Of a stretch of 64,000 nt of DNA, positions 21,126-32,649 are shown one piece after another (positions within the stretch are counted from its first letter, which is position 1; each line of letters begins with the position of its first letter). The position numbers and the translations under genes were made by a program. Below the pieces are notes generated by a model that did no database searches, was not told where the DNA came from, and saw nothing but the letters and a program-made list of their open reading frames with translations. The DNA comes from Lepiota brunneoincarnata (Eukaryota > Basidiomycota > Agaricomycetes > Agaricales > Agaricaceae), in NCBI GenBank assembly GCA_023014365.1, contig JAEBUN010000001.1:3596001-3660000 (forward strand), in the 5' to 3' direction.

Positions 21126-21653
21126 TCATTTCTGCTTTCTCTTTGCCCGCTTCTTGGGATTGGTGATATTTTCAGGAAGCCATTCATTCGTAAGTTCCTC
21201 CTTGGGTGGTGACTCTCGTGGCCCAAAACCAACCTCTGTGACACCTTGTGGAGGCCTCATTTTTACTTCTGCTTCTGCTCTAGCAACAGCAGCAGCTATC
21301 TCTTCTGGACTGACTTGTTCGCCGCGTCGCAACCGCTCAGCGATTTCCGGTGTGACGCGAAGCCGGCCCACGTTCGTCTGGAACCCGGGAGCTGACATTC
21401 GTGTGCATGAGTAAGGGGAACAAAGACAAAGGCTACCATTATAACATGCTCACCTCCTTTACCAATACCATATTTTTTGAGCCTGTATCTCTTGTACCAC
21501 CGGTTCGCAAGATACCCCGAAAGGAACAAAACGGAGGGAATGCTAGACTCTACAGGGTGAGGCCCAACCCACTCTTGTACTGCAGAATCCGTACGTTATC
21601 CAAAGCAACAAAGGGTAGTTTTCCGTCACTTGAAATGACGATGAAGAAGCCAT
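21126..21653 (-). CDS. small single-pass membrane protein, unknown function
   Basis: The two downstream exons are clear: about 21590-21454 (EWVGPHPVESSIPSVLFLSG, then YLANRWYKRYRLKKYGIGKG) and 21391-21126 (APGFQTNVGRLRVTPEIAERL, ending NPKKRAKRKQK), joined by a GTGAGC...CAG intron in phase 1. One short hydrophobic stretch is followed by a basic segment, a helical acidic region and a lysine-rich tail, suggesting a membrane anchor with a cytosolic or nuclear-facing tail. The start is unsettled. An ATG at 21653 opens MASSSSFQ with a good GTGACG donor, but the phase does not fit the next exon. Another frame upstream reads DGFFIVISSDGKLPFVALDN. I do not recognise the family. Confidence 0.55.
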
Positions 21654-22779
21654 CTAGGGGTTGTAAGAGGGAAGGGCGGTGGAAGTCAAGTAATGGACTC
21701 GAGCGAGGGGGGTCGTGATGAGAAACTTGACTGTGGGCGACTAGCAAGTTGGTTGGTTGGTATCTGGGGAGAAGAGTGGAAGTGAGAGTTGCGAATGATA
21801 ATCATTACGCGGGTCGAGCACAGTTGCTGTTTGTCGTTGTGTCATCAGAAAAATCCCAGCCACACCGCGTGACATCCATTGGTCCCCCAGTCATTGACGG
21901 CTCCCATGAACCTACCGCACCAGACGTTGCACGCTGCTCTCTGAAGACAACCCACTTGATAGGGTGGTCCAGAGTGTTTTTGACTACCGAGGCCTTCAAT
22001 ATATCCCGCGTGAACAGATCGAGCACTTAGGACTCAATAGGATGAAGCTCAAGAGAGATGAATGAGTTACGGCATTCCAAACACTGGAATCTCGGTGGAA
22101 TCATACTGGCTCTCAGGGAACGGATGCTTCGTTGTCTCAGGCCAACTCTACTGGCCATTTGAAGTCATTGGCACGAATTGAAAAGTATATTATGGGAAAC
22201 TAAATACAGAGTGTCCAACTGTTAAATAGACCCAAGGATGTTGATAGTTGGTAAGGGTAGTGGTGGGGTGGTCGCCACGGAAGGGGGACCCTAGGCCATG
22301 GTGGTTGTGACTAACGATCGCCCTTGTCATGCTTTCGTTAGCATTGTCAGAACATTGTTGTGAAACCGCGCTGCCGTGTTGTGGTGTCGTTGTATTATCA
22401 TGTCGTCCTGCCGCTGTACCCCGTCTAGTGCCTTTGTACCACATGATGATATGTTTCGAGCATGAAAGTAACCACAAGGGTGGTGGGCGCTAGGGCTTAT
22501 GGTGAAGTGCGCCATGGGTACTAGGCAGGCCCAGGACGTGGCTGCCTGGAGCCCCGGCTCTCCAGACCTAGTCCTGATTGAAGGAGACCTGTCCTAGGGG
22601 ACTGTAGGGTACCGCTGGGCCCAAGTATTACAACGGGTTGAAGGGCACTTGTCGCCCCATGGTGGTTTCCCTATGGAATCAGCTTCAATAATGAGCGGGT
22701 GACATTGATCAGCCTAAAACCAGAGCGTGCGAAACCACAGGTGAATCATCGAGCAGACATTCATGCAACTAAGCTCACA
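21654..22779. other. intergenic, no gene seen
   Basis: Only short frames without recognisable content on either strand. Confidence 0.5.
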
Positions 22780-24277
22780 ATGGCGCTCCATCTGAGTACC
22801 TATCTCACTCGCTCGTCCGCAGGGTTGCTATCCAGGATTCAGTTCCTCACTAAACAATATGCCAGTCACGACTTGACACTGCTATTTGCTCTCTCTGCAA
22901 ACATACCAGACTCACGCGACTTGGAACGCGCCGTGAGCAATCTAATGGATTCTGGGATCAAACAATCTGTTGGATGTTTGTCTGGGACACTAGGTGGGAC
23001 GAGGAATCAACGGGGTAGAAAGACTCGAGAACGATGTGCTCTCTTTGGCCGTTGCTGTGTTTGATTCCAAAGCGGTTACGCCGTTCCGATCAACGATTCC
23101 CTGGTAGGGAGGAGACACAAGTTGGAAGGTGGCATGCGTTTAGGAAGAAAGGACGAAACGGAAAACAAGGAGCATATCCTGACTCCAGATGTTGCTTGGG
23201 AAGATGTGTGGAAAAGGGACTTCAAGGACACCCCTCTACCGGGAGAATTGCAAGCACTAAGGCACGTAGTTGTTTCCGTTTCCCCATGAACACAATGATG
23301 AAAGTGGTCTACTAGTGCCTCCGAAATTCAAGCTGTTGTATACCTAAGCGATCTAAGACCCGAGGGCCTGCTTTCTTCACTCCAAAACCTCCCCAACACC
23401 AACAAGGTTGGAACCCGGCAAATACCTCCTAGTGCGTGTACCTGACATCCCCACCAGCTAGGACTCCTCGCCGCCTCAACACCTTTTATCACCGGAAGGC
23501 CCGTAACCCTATCACGCAACCAAGAAGTCTTTGACTCTGGCGCTGTGGGTCTCGCAATCAAGGGAAGCCCATCAGAACCCGCTCTACGTCTTGATGCAGA
23601 GTTCCTCGAAGTACGCAGGTTAGGAAAGACCATGACGGTCACCCAAAGCGAAGGAAACATGGTCAATGCTCTGAACAACGAAAATCCTACTCAGCTCTTA
23701 CTTGCTGCCATCAAAAATTCCGGGTTGCACACTCATGTTTCTGGATCGTTCAAAGAGGAGGAGCAGTTCTCCCTTGGTGCGCTTTCTCCAAGTGGTAGAG
23801 TATGTTCACCCGTTTTACTACACTCCCCGGATTTGTGCTGAGTTGGACTCGTAGATCGACCGCGTGTACAAAATAACAGCCGGAGACCCGTCCAGGGGGA
23901 GCTTATCCATCGATTCGCCAAACGCACCAGCAGTCGGCACAGTGATCCAGGTAAAAACTTCCAAAACTCCTCCTCACACTTCTGCGCGCTTACCCCACTT
24001 TTCTAGTTTCTTCACCGACCGCCCTCCGCTATCCCTACCCTTTCCCTTCTCCCCTCCCGTCAAAGTCCTCAACTTTCTCACCGTCTCGGACGAACCCCAC
24101 CTGCAGGCTAACGACTCAACTAGTATGGAAGACTTTGAAATGCTCCTTGAAGGCACGTTCCTTGCAGCAAGCGAGAATGGTTTCATGATCGAGCGCGCGG
24201 ATGACTCTAAGGAACAGATGAAGTGCTCTCTAGCCGGAAGCTTGGGCTCCCTACATTGGCCCCCCACGGAAAATTGA
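22780..24277 (+). CDS. FIST-domain protein
   Basis: FIST domains are sensory or ligand-binding modules also found next to F-box motifs (FBXO22). The start MALHLSTYLTRSSAGLLSRI is followed by LTLLFALSANIPDSRDLERA. Later blocks are AVVYLSDLRPEGLLSSLQNLP, LLAASTPFITGRPVTLSRNQ and VFDSGAVGLAI, then VYKITAGDPSRGSLSI in the C-terminal half. Introns are seen around 23264-23315 (possibly GC-AG, donor GCACGT), 23405-23457 (donor GTTGGA, acceptor CACCAG) and 23800-23854 (donor GTATGT). The last exon runs 23855-24277. Three +1 frame changes fall in G/C runs near 22996 (GGG), 23100 (CCC) and 23151 (GG), so as given the gene is broken. The same type of change occurs in neighbours. Confidence 0.7.
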
Positions 24278-25227
24278 GGCCGTGCACAGTCGCCTTCTGT
24301 AGCTCCTTGCCAACATTCGCGTACCTCGTATGAACTTCACACGTGTGCCCTGCACCAACCAAGAATGCTTTGATACCCCGCCAATCAATCCACAAGTTCC
24401 AGCAAGTCCTGAACTCACCTGTCCAGAGCCAAACGGATTACCCGAGACTCCTGCTCCATTATGACGTTCAAGCTCCTTATGAGCCCCGTGTCATTTGTTC
24501 CGCGATATCTTCTGTTGATGTTACTCCATCGCATCAAGCACAACCCCTTGCGCAAATTAAAAAAAAAAAACTGTTCATACCGACTTTGCCACGATCCTAC
24601 CCGCGTCTAGCCTCACCAACCCCAAGTACTTATCAGACTCAACCTTTCCGTCAATACTTACTCCCATTGACCCACATGTACCTTTACAATTACATGACAG
24701 GCACTAATGTTTAATCAAGTCTTTTTCGGCGACGATTGTGTTTCGAGGAATTTTGGGCTGTGTCACAACCATAGCTTCTTCGTAGAGTTGGTGGGATCGG
24801 GAGACTCGTGGAATCGTTCACGATGGCCCCAACTTCGACAGCCCCTGATGCATCAACCCACAGCATCATAGTTGGCTGCAGTCTTGGGATCATCGCTTTT
24901 ACCAAACTGGGGGGCCGTGGCATCATTACCGAACAAAGTAACAAAGTTCCCTTGATAGTGAATAAATATCCCGCAAAAAAATTGCTTCGACACCAGACAC
25001 TTTTGTATTTCCCACAGCGACATCTTCGATGAGGATACACGCGGTATCTTTTTCACTTGCACGCAGTTCCCCTTTCCCAGAACTGAGGGCGAACTGGAAC
25101 CGATTTTTTTTTTAATTAGCAACTTCTAGCGCCGCTTTTGTGGGAATAACCGGGGGAGGGGTATTTAGCCCTGGTTTCATTCCACCCAAACCCAATTACC
25201 AGTTTGGTGCCGGCCTAAACCCACACG
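24278..25227. other. intergenic, no gene seen
   Basis: Contains A- and T-runs (24559-24570 and near 25107). A minus-strand frame at 25040-24711 has no recognisable content. Confidence 0.5.
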
Positions 25228-26036
25228 ATGCGATTCTCACTTGCTCTTTTACCCTTTGTCGTCCTCGCGGCTGCTCAGGACACAAACCTGAGGACAGTCA
25301 GGCAAGCCTTCCAACGTGCCAATGTTTGTCCTTTCTTCCCCCAAGATCATACGATAGTAACTCTATCCATAGATCCCACAAGACCTCTCGATCAATTTCA
25401 ACCCCACGGCACTCCTCGAAGTGACCTTTCCTCAAACCAACGGTCGTGAAATCACAATCCATGCAGGCCAACAATTGCCTCGCAATGGTATATACCCCCC
25501 ACTCCCTCATTAACCACCAAACGATCTTGATTTTTATTTATTTATCATAGCCACTGCTGGCCCACCCGTCTTCAGCGTTGCCGGGGCAACGACCCGTGGG
25601 CCCTTTGTAGTTGCAGCCGTCGACCCAGACGCACCCACACCCCAAATGCCTACCGCTGCTCAAATTCGGCATTTCCTCGGTGGTAATTTCGCCATTGCCA
25701 ACCCTGGCGACCGAGTCCAGGTCCTGCGAAACGCGACAGCTGCTGTCAGTGAATTCTTGCAGCCAACTCCACCGGCTGGATCAGACGCCCATAGGTATGT
25801 GTGATCAATTGATTGAAAGCGTAATACACATGTTCGGTGGTTCACCGTGGCGGGGGGGACACAGGTACATTTTCCTGCTGTTCAGGCAGCCTGCAGGGTT
25901 CAACCAACAAACGGTCGTAACGCCCACCACCCCCATTTCGTTGTTTGACATTAGCTCGTTTGCGGATGCTGTAGGCTTGGGCGACCCGATCGCGGGCACG
26001 TTTATGCTCGTTGCGCCTGATCCACCCGCTGCGTAG
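25228..26036 (+). CDS. secreted PEBP-like protein, copy 1
   Basis: Phosphatidylethanolamine-binding-protein fold. Exons 25228-25323, 25373-25487, 25551-25794 and 25865-26036: 627 bases, 208 residues. A signal peptide is clear (MRFSLALLPFVVLAAAQ), so the product is secreted or goes to the vacuole. The ligand-pocket motifs are present: VDPDAPTPQ (DPDxP box) in exon 3 and the GSDAHRY box split by the last intron. PEBPs bind anionic groups and inhibit proteases such as carboxypeptidase Y or act in signalling; the role of secreted fungal forms is open. Lengths of all four exons equal those of copy 3 at 35929, and the proteins are closely similar, so the two are recent paralogues. It is convergent with the copy 2 gene, 120 bases away. 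Confidence 0.88.
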
Positions 26037-26156
26037 AGTTCTGGTTCAAGTCCTACTGTGTAGTTGTAGCTTGTCATATATTGGCTCGTACGGATTACAA
26101 CGAACCATGGAGAGTTACCAGAGTATTACTCTTGGCACCTAGTATTCAAGACTATT

Positions 26157-27008
26157 TCACGGGTTATCTGCGTTCGCAACCATCATAAACGTTCCTGCAA
26201 TAATGTCTCCCAGTCCAACCGCCTGGGCAAACGTTCCAATATCAAAGCGCTGAATAGGCGTTGTGGCGTTAACGAGCGTCTGCTGATCGAACCCAGCAGA
26301 CTGTCTGAACGCCAAGAAAACATATCTATATACACATAACCCATCAATCAATCGGTCAGGCACCTTTCTGTTAAGGGGTACCCTTGCGGAGAGAAACTTA
26401 CCGGTGGTTACCAGCTGTGGGCGTGGGCTGTCTCCAGTTTGATACTGCCGCACTCGAGTTCGCCAACAAGGGAGTTGTCACAGGACCGAGTTTCCCAGGA
26501 GCAAAGTGACCACCCAAAAGGTGTCGTACTTGTGTGTTGGAGTGGTTCTGGGGTGACGGCGCATCTAGGTCGACGGAGGCCATGACAAACGGACCAGGCC
26601 CAGCAGGTGCAGGGTTGAGGAGATTGGTGGGGTCGATTAAAGCAAACCTGGGTGTAATAGCAGTATCTGGTTCAAAGAGTCATAGGGTTTGGGCGAATCT
26701 TTCTTGTGGATTAGGATGATTACCATTGCGCGGGAGCTGAATGCCTGTGTGCACGAGCACAGGCGCACCCGCAGATTGCGGGAAAATTACTTCAAGTAGG
26801 AACCTGGGATTGAAGTTCATTTTGAGGTCATTGGGTATCTGGACATGACGTTATTATAAGAATTTATTTCAGGACCTCAAGGCGGGGGTGTGAGCGAGAG
26901 ACGTACGTTGGCATTTGTAAACGCCTGCCTGACGCCAGCAATACTGGTGTCCTGCGCGTATACCGCCGCCAACAATGGTGCTAGTATCAAAAGACTGCCG
27001 AGTCTCAT
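26157..27008 (-). CDS. secreted PEBP-like protein, copy 2 (diverged)
   Basis: Four exons on the minus strand: 27008-26907, about 26850-26727, about 26668-26401 and about 26326-26157. Intron positions match those of copies 1 and 3. Signal peptide MRLGSLLILAPLLAAVYA. The pocket box reads VDLDAPSPQ instead of VDPDAPTPQ, so the usual Pro is Leu. The His box reads AGNHRYVFLAFRQ, which keeps the HR pair. Sequence beyond the motifs is clearly more distant than between copies 1 and 3, so this is the older duplicate. A TATA-like TTTATAAA lies about 40 bases before the ATG on this strand. Confidence 0.85.
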
Positions 27009-28017
27009 CCTGGCAATGTAGATCCCAGCTTAGACCGCCCTCCTCCTTTATAAAACTCTTGCGAGAAGACCAGTCCCATTTTATGCGACCTTCTCTAACA
27101 GTTGGCCCTGGTTCTGTGTGAGACAAGCACAACAAAGGTGTCGCAACTTCACTAGAGAAGGCGTACCATATGGCGAGAAAACAAATGGTACCAGTAAGCG
27201 TATGGCCGCTAAAGCGTCGTGTGGGAGGGTTCACACAAGTCGTCGAAGCTCTGAGTGGGCCAAAATTGAAGGATCCGCTCGATCCCAAGTATGCAGCCGT
27301 GGGAACAAGAGTGATATGATCAGGGCCGAAAGAGGCTAGACAGGGGTCCCAAGTAGGGAAAAGGTCTACAAGAACGCAGCGCTTGATGTTAGCTACGGAA
27401 GATACCCGTGCACGGCCGAATTTCCCAGAAGGCACCCGGATGCAATCAACGACGGTACTATTCTTGCTTGCTGCCAGGAAAATGCCGCAAAGAGTTACAC
27501 CAAGCCTTCTGCAGGGGAGCCGATGCAGCTCAAAGGCAGGCCAGTCTTGGCGGGGCTTTGTCCGAGGTTGAGGTCAGGGGAGAGAAGATATATGTATGGT
27601 GAAGGGGCTGGAAGCAGTGTCCTCACAGACGTTTGGGCGGCGACATTGGAGACAATGATGCCGACGGCAGGGTCCTCGTTTGTGAGGAAGTTCTTTGATC
27701 ACAAGGTGATTTCGATGGATTAGGCGACTGATCACAAACACGGTTACATTCCAGCGAAAGAGTGTATACCTGTTCTTAATGGGCCAACGAGTATATCCGT
27801 GTGCATGCACGAGGGATGGATGTGCTGGTATCAGCTGGGCACGGGAGAACCAGGAACACCATAACGAACATTATTCTTTACTTGTGTTTTCCGACGTCTT
27901 CCCGGCCCGTTAGGGGCGCCACAACCAGCGAGTTTAGTGAGGGCCTGAGAAGGAACGTGGGATAAACATAGAGAAGTCGGCGTTTGTAATGGCAGGTCTC
28001 TTATCAATGCATTTCCG
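27009..28017. other. divergent intergenic region, PEBP copy 2 / P450
   Basis: About 1 kb between two outward-facing starts. No gene is seen; it should hold both promoters. Confidence 0.55.
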
Positions 28018-28024
28018 TATAAAA
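28018..28024 (+). promoter_or_regulatory. TATA box of the P450 gene
   Basis: TATAAAA, 39 bases upstream of the ATG at 28063. Confidence 0.6.
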
Positions 28025-28062
28025 CCCCCTCTGGTGGCCTAACAACATGCAAGACCTCCGCC

Positions 28063-30153
28063 ATGGATCTAGGTGCTACGCAAATCTCTGTCCTTATAGC
28101 TGGCGGCCTTTCCTTCGTGTGGTGGCTCAATGCATACGTTCAAGAACGCAAGGCCAACCCACGCCGACTGCCTTTACCTCCTGGACCAAAGGGATATCCA
28201 CTCATCGGAAACATGCTTGATATACCCGCAGACAAATCATGGCTCGCATACGATCGTCTGTTCAAAATCTATGGTGAATTCGTTGAACTTTTGAGTTCGA
28301 ACACGACACCCTAACCGTCTATCAGGGGACATGGTGTATGTCAAAATCCTAGGTCAAGGCTTCTTAGTACTCGGAAGTGTAGAGAGGACATACGACCTCT
28401 TTGAGAAGCGCTCAAGCAACTACTCCGACCGACCTCGTCTGCCCATGCTCGTTGAGATGTCAGTTGTCTATTGCATCTTACCTCACTCTGCGAGACTGAC
28501 TTGACGCCTCTTACCAGGATGGGCTGGGATTATAACTTTGGTTTATTCCCCTACGGCAGCATGTGGCGACATCACCGTCGTACTTTCCATGACCACTTTC
28601 CACCCGAATGTGGTGGACAAGTACAATCATATCCAGATTTCCACCACTCGTTCTTTCATCAGAAATCTCCTCAAGAAACCCGAAGATTTCATGCAATTAA
28701 TTCGCTTGTGAGTAAACACAGCATTTTGCACCGAAAATCACTTCCAGCTCAGATCAGAGCATCATAGCACCTTTGCAGAAACAATTATGAAAGTTGTGTA
28801 TGGTATCGCAGTAACGGGAATGGATGATCCCTATGTGACGGACGCAGAAGAGGCGCTGGCTGGGATAGCAGAAGCGGGAGTACCCGGCAACTTCTTGGTG
28901 GACGTGTTTCCTGCTATGAAATACATACCGAGTTGGTTCCCGGGAGCCGAGTGGAGGCGGAAGGCGGACCGCTGGAAGGCTGTCAATTACAACGTTGTTT
29001 ACAAGCCATTCGAGTCTGTCAAGCAAAGAATGGTGAGTGTTTGCAGCTTTCATCTAAATCCTTCCTGCGCCAAATGGGCCCTCCTTGTAGAAAGAGGGTA
29101 TAGAGATCCCCAGCATCGTTACATCAATGCTCCAGGCATTGCCGGAAGAAGGTTCTCCTAAACGTGAAATAGACGAAGTAGCCGCAAGGGGTACAAGCGC
29201 AGTAGCCTATGCTAGTCAGTGCTTGTCAGATATCTCCGGATTTTTAAAGCTCACTCACAACCCCAGCTGGATCCGATACGGTAAACTAGTATTTCCTTAT
29301 GCCAATGAAGCGATTACTCATCCACTATTGACAATACCAGACCGTCTCTGCGGTGCAGTCGTTCTTTATGGCAATGTGCATTTATCCAGAGGTTCAAAAG
29401 AAGGCCCAAGCCGAACTCGATTCAGTTTGCCAAGGCCGCCTCCCTGAATTCAACGACCGCCCTTCGCTCCCATATATCAACGCTATGGTCAAAGAGACCT
29501 TGCGATGGCAGCCTGTCGTGCCGCTTGGTACGTTCCATCCTCATTTCCTTGCTCTCCGCACTCAATTGGCACCTCAGGTTTAGCCCATATGGTGACGAAT
29601 GACGATGAATACAATGGGTATTATATTCCGGGTGGTACTATTGTGATGGGAAATGTCTGGTGCAGGACGAGCGTCTTACATCTCCCTCCCACTAGCATTC
29701 TGACCCCACTCCTGTAATACAGGAGCCTCTTGCATGATCCGAAAGCTTTCAAGGATCCACTGGAATTCCAACCGGAACGCTACTTGAAGGACGGCAAGAT
29801 CAACCGAGAAGTTCGTGATCCAGCTGTTGCCGCATTTGGTTTCGGAAGGAGAATCTGTGCTGGAAGATTTTTCAGCGATAGCTCGCTATTTTCAATCATC
29901 GCACACGTTTTGGCGGTATATGATATCAGGCCTGGGCTGGATGAGAATGGTGAAGAAACGAAAATCGAAGCAGAGGTCACGAGTGGGATTCCTTTCGTGC
30001 GTTCTTGGTTTAGCTTCAATATCCCTCTCTCCTGTGATGCTGATGATGGTGTATCACTACAGGTACCCAGCTCCGTTCCCATGCAGTATTACTCCACGCT
30101 CGAGGGCAGCGGAGCAGCTCATTCGTAATTCAGAGCTAATGGAGGAGAATTGA
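28063..30153 (+). CDS. cytochrome P450 monooxygenase
   Basis: Microsomal haem monooxygenase of the large agaric class annotated as O-methylsterigmatocystin-oxidoreductase-like. Exons: 28063-28273, 28326-28458, 28518-28707, 28753-29032, 29091-29214, 29267-29280 (14 bases), 29341-29527, 29578-29659 and 29723 to about 29990, with a last exon from about 30062. It has an N-terminal membrane anchor (residues 5-25) and the proline-rich hinge RRLPLPPGPKGYPLIGN. The I-helix motif GSDTTVSA is assembled across the 14-base exon. The ETLR (ExxR) motif and haem loop FGFGRRICAGRF are intact. A +1 shift at 28600 (CC) breaks exon 3. The last intron (before YPAPFPCSITPRS) fits only with one further base change, so the C-terminus is provisional. 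The substrate is unknown. Confidence 0.88.
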
Positions 30154-31509
30154 GATCTTGAGTCATCATCAGCTTATGCGAACAATCGATTTCCGTCCTT
30201 CCTTCGTAAATTGCAAAATACAATCGATGCGCAACGCGGGTAGCTGGCAAGTTAAGTGACTGAATGCTCGAATGTTTACCTCGACACAGGGTTCTTAGCT
30301 TCGGTGTGATCCCGTACCACTTCTGAACATTGGGCTTTCTAGTTTTCCTCACCTTTCATAGTCGCAACGTGCATGTACCCAGATAGGCGAATTTAACTCG
30401 GGGGGAACGACTTTTCTATCTCTTAAGTGTTTCACGGGTTAGCAGCAATGGGATGTCTTCTAAAGATCGACCGCTTTTGCCTGGAGACGGGGGTTTTCAT
30501 GTTCTGATCCTGACAGAGGCTCGCGAGTAACCGCCTAAGTACCCGCAACGACGAAGTCTTTTTTTGTCATTAGCGAAGCCAACGGAGTGGCACTATGGGG
30601 GCATAGTTTATCGTGACAACAACATGAGCCGGTGCATGGCGACGACGTCGGTTCGAGTGGTAGTGACCCCGACTCTAGTGATTGTAATGACGATGCAGCC
30701 GATTTCACGGGCCGATTCCGAGGCACCGCAATATGTGACCCATTTGTAAAAAAAAAAACCCTATGAGGCGTTTATCACCTCGACCGAAGAAAACGAGTCA
30801 CTCTCATTTACCAAAAATGAACTCGGAGAGTTCCCCGTACGGGACAAAGATCCTTCAGGCCCAGGAACGATTGCACTTGCTTCATTCCATTGGACAGCGG
30901 AGCAAGGACTCAGGTGAAGAGAAGAGTATCTGACTCCAAGACAGTGAGAGTGAGGTGTGATCGACAAAACGACCAAGGGGCCCGTCTCCTCGACCTCATA
31001 AAATTACAACTCCAGAATGAGCAAGGGAAAGACTAAGGGAACCGTCGAGGGAGAAGAGAGAGTGACTTGAACGGGAGAGGTAGTACACAGGTTACGCGGT
31101 TGCTCAGGTGGCCTTTCTGTAGCGGAGACATCCTCGTCGTTAGGAGCTTAGGTATCTAAGGATAGGTGTGCTACTTAAATACTTAATGAAATTTTATTAA
31201 GGGTAGGATTCCGCGTGTAGCGGAATTCTGTTCCTCACGCAGGAAAGAAAGAAGCTCTCCCTCAAATGCTAAAGCGACTACTACTAGACTATATTCCAGT
31301 GTTTGGAGAAGTGACTTCAATAGGACTGGAGACTTTCACAAAGGACTATTCAGCGCCAAGTGATCCACCCGCCCCGGCTTCAACATCCTCCGTATGCGCA
31401 CAGTTCATGTTCCCCAATTGACATTGATGGGGATCATTAACAGTGGCGGTATGCTCCGGGTATGAGTGCGCTACGCTAGCAAAGCGGAGATTGGATACGG
31501 CAGGAAGAT
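30154..31509. other. intergenic, includes copy 1 of a segmental duplication
   Basis: No gene. 30236-30650 is duplicated at 35003-35440 (separate entry). The rest, including an A-run at 30749-30758, has no recognisable content. Confidence 0.55.
30236..30650 (+). repeat. segmental duplication, copy 1
   Basis: About 415 bases with clear similarity to 35003-35440. Both start GCGGGTAGCTGGCAAGTTAA, share CTTTTGCCTGGAGACGGGGG, and end around GACGACGTC, with small indels between. Non-coding. Confidence 0.85.
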
Positions 31510-32649
31510 CTACTTGAACAGGGCATGTGTGAGGTTTCGATGCACACGACAAGCCATGGAAGCCGTGAGGGCCAAAACCGGGACCGAGAATAGCGTGTGG
31601 TAAGTTGGGGGCGCCAGAGTCGAAAATACGAAAACTGCGCCAAGGACATTGAACAAAAACGTGAGACTATGGGGCTTCGTTAGTATAAAGGAAACAAATA
31701 GATGTTAGTTAGGAAAATGCTTAAGTTACGGACAGATAATATTGTTGACCTCCATGTAGGAATGCCCGTGCCAGTTTAGGGAGAGCTTTTCCGAAGAAGG
31801 CACCACAAGTCATCCTGGAACTATGGATATTGTGGTGGGTAACCGCAATCCCATACGAAATTGCAAAGAAAACAAGGCTATCGAAGATTGCCAGCAAGAT
31901 GTTAACGCCAGAAACGTAGCTCGCCACCTCATATATTATACAATACTGGGTCCCGGGAACATGATGGAGGCGAACACCGCGGAGCAACGTTGGAACGACA
32001 CTACTGGTGGCGGCCCACAGGAACCAGAAAACCCAGTGGACCAAACGGTTGTCCAGTATAGACTGCTTGAACTCGTCTAAGGAAGAGAAAAAAGGTTGAT
32101 CCCATTGACAAGAAGCACAGGACGCCATCCATCACGATTAACATTGCATTACAATTTGGCAAGGGATGCGCTAGCAGAGCAATGAACGACTCCGAGGTGA
32201 ATTGCAACTAGGATATCACATACTTGCCATAATGACCCAGAGCATCAAATACGTGACGGCGAAGAGCCCATGAAACTTACAGTTGGTTCGATGTATCACG
32301 GATCGGAGTGAATTCATTTAGTCACCTAGAAAAATGAAACATCCGGTTATAGCCAGTCCAGTACATCGGCGCACAATCCTGATATCCTCCGGAATATACA
32401 TGAGAATATCCCATATTGCAGCCTATAACATCCATGAGTAATTGAGCCCACTAGCTTATGGATAACCGTGCATACCCCAAGAGAAGCTATGGCGAAATTT
32501 CTGACAACCCCAAATTGAGCTGCTTCGTCGGGTGGCAGATGATTGAGGTAGGTGTCGGGATTGGGAAGAGTGCTATTGTTCCACATTGGATTCGTAGTAA
32601 TGACTGCATTGAAAACCAAGTCTAATATACCTTCTGGTGGGCAGGTCAT
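31510..32649 (-). CDS. seven-helix membrane protein of an unnamed agaricomycete family
   Basis: The start MTCPPEGILDLVFNAVITT (ATG 32649) is followed by exons reading AAQFGVVRNFAIASLG and AIWDILMYIPEDIRIVRRC. A helix-rich block then reads AMLIVMDGVLCFLSMGSTF, FLFLRRVQAVYTG and VHWVFWFLWAATSSVVP, and later NILLAIFDSLVFFAISYGI, KALPKLARAFLHGGQQYYL and, in the last exon, VPVLALTASMACRVHRNL. This arrangement resembles a receptor-like seven-helix family very abundant in mushrooms. The family has no proven ligand or G-protein partner. A +1 change in a GG pair near 32042 must be removed to join QAVYTG to VHWVFWF. Exon limits in the middle are not fully resolved. Confidence 0.65.

Noticed and set aside
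21550..21747. Minus-strand frame DGFFIVISSDGKLPFVALDN as a separate LSM-like protein
   Set aside because: The resemblance to Sm-fold proteins is too weak. It may belong to the N-terminus of the small membrane protein, but the phase could not be resolved.
24711..25122. Minus-strand frames as a gene upstream of PEBP copy 1
   Set aside because: Overlapping frames without domains or consistent splice sites, within an A/T-run-rich region.
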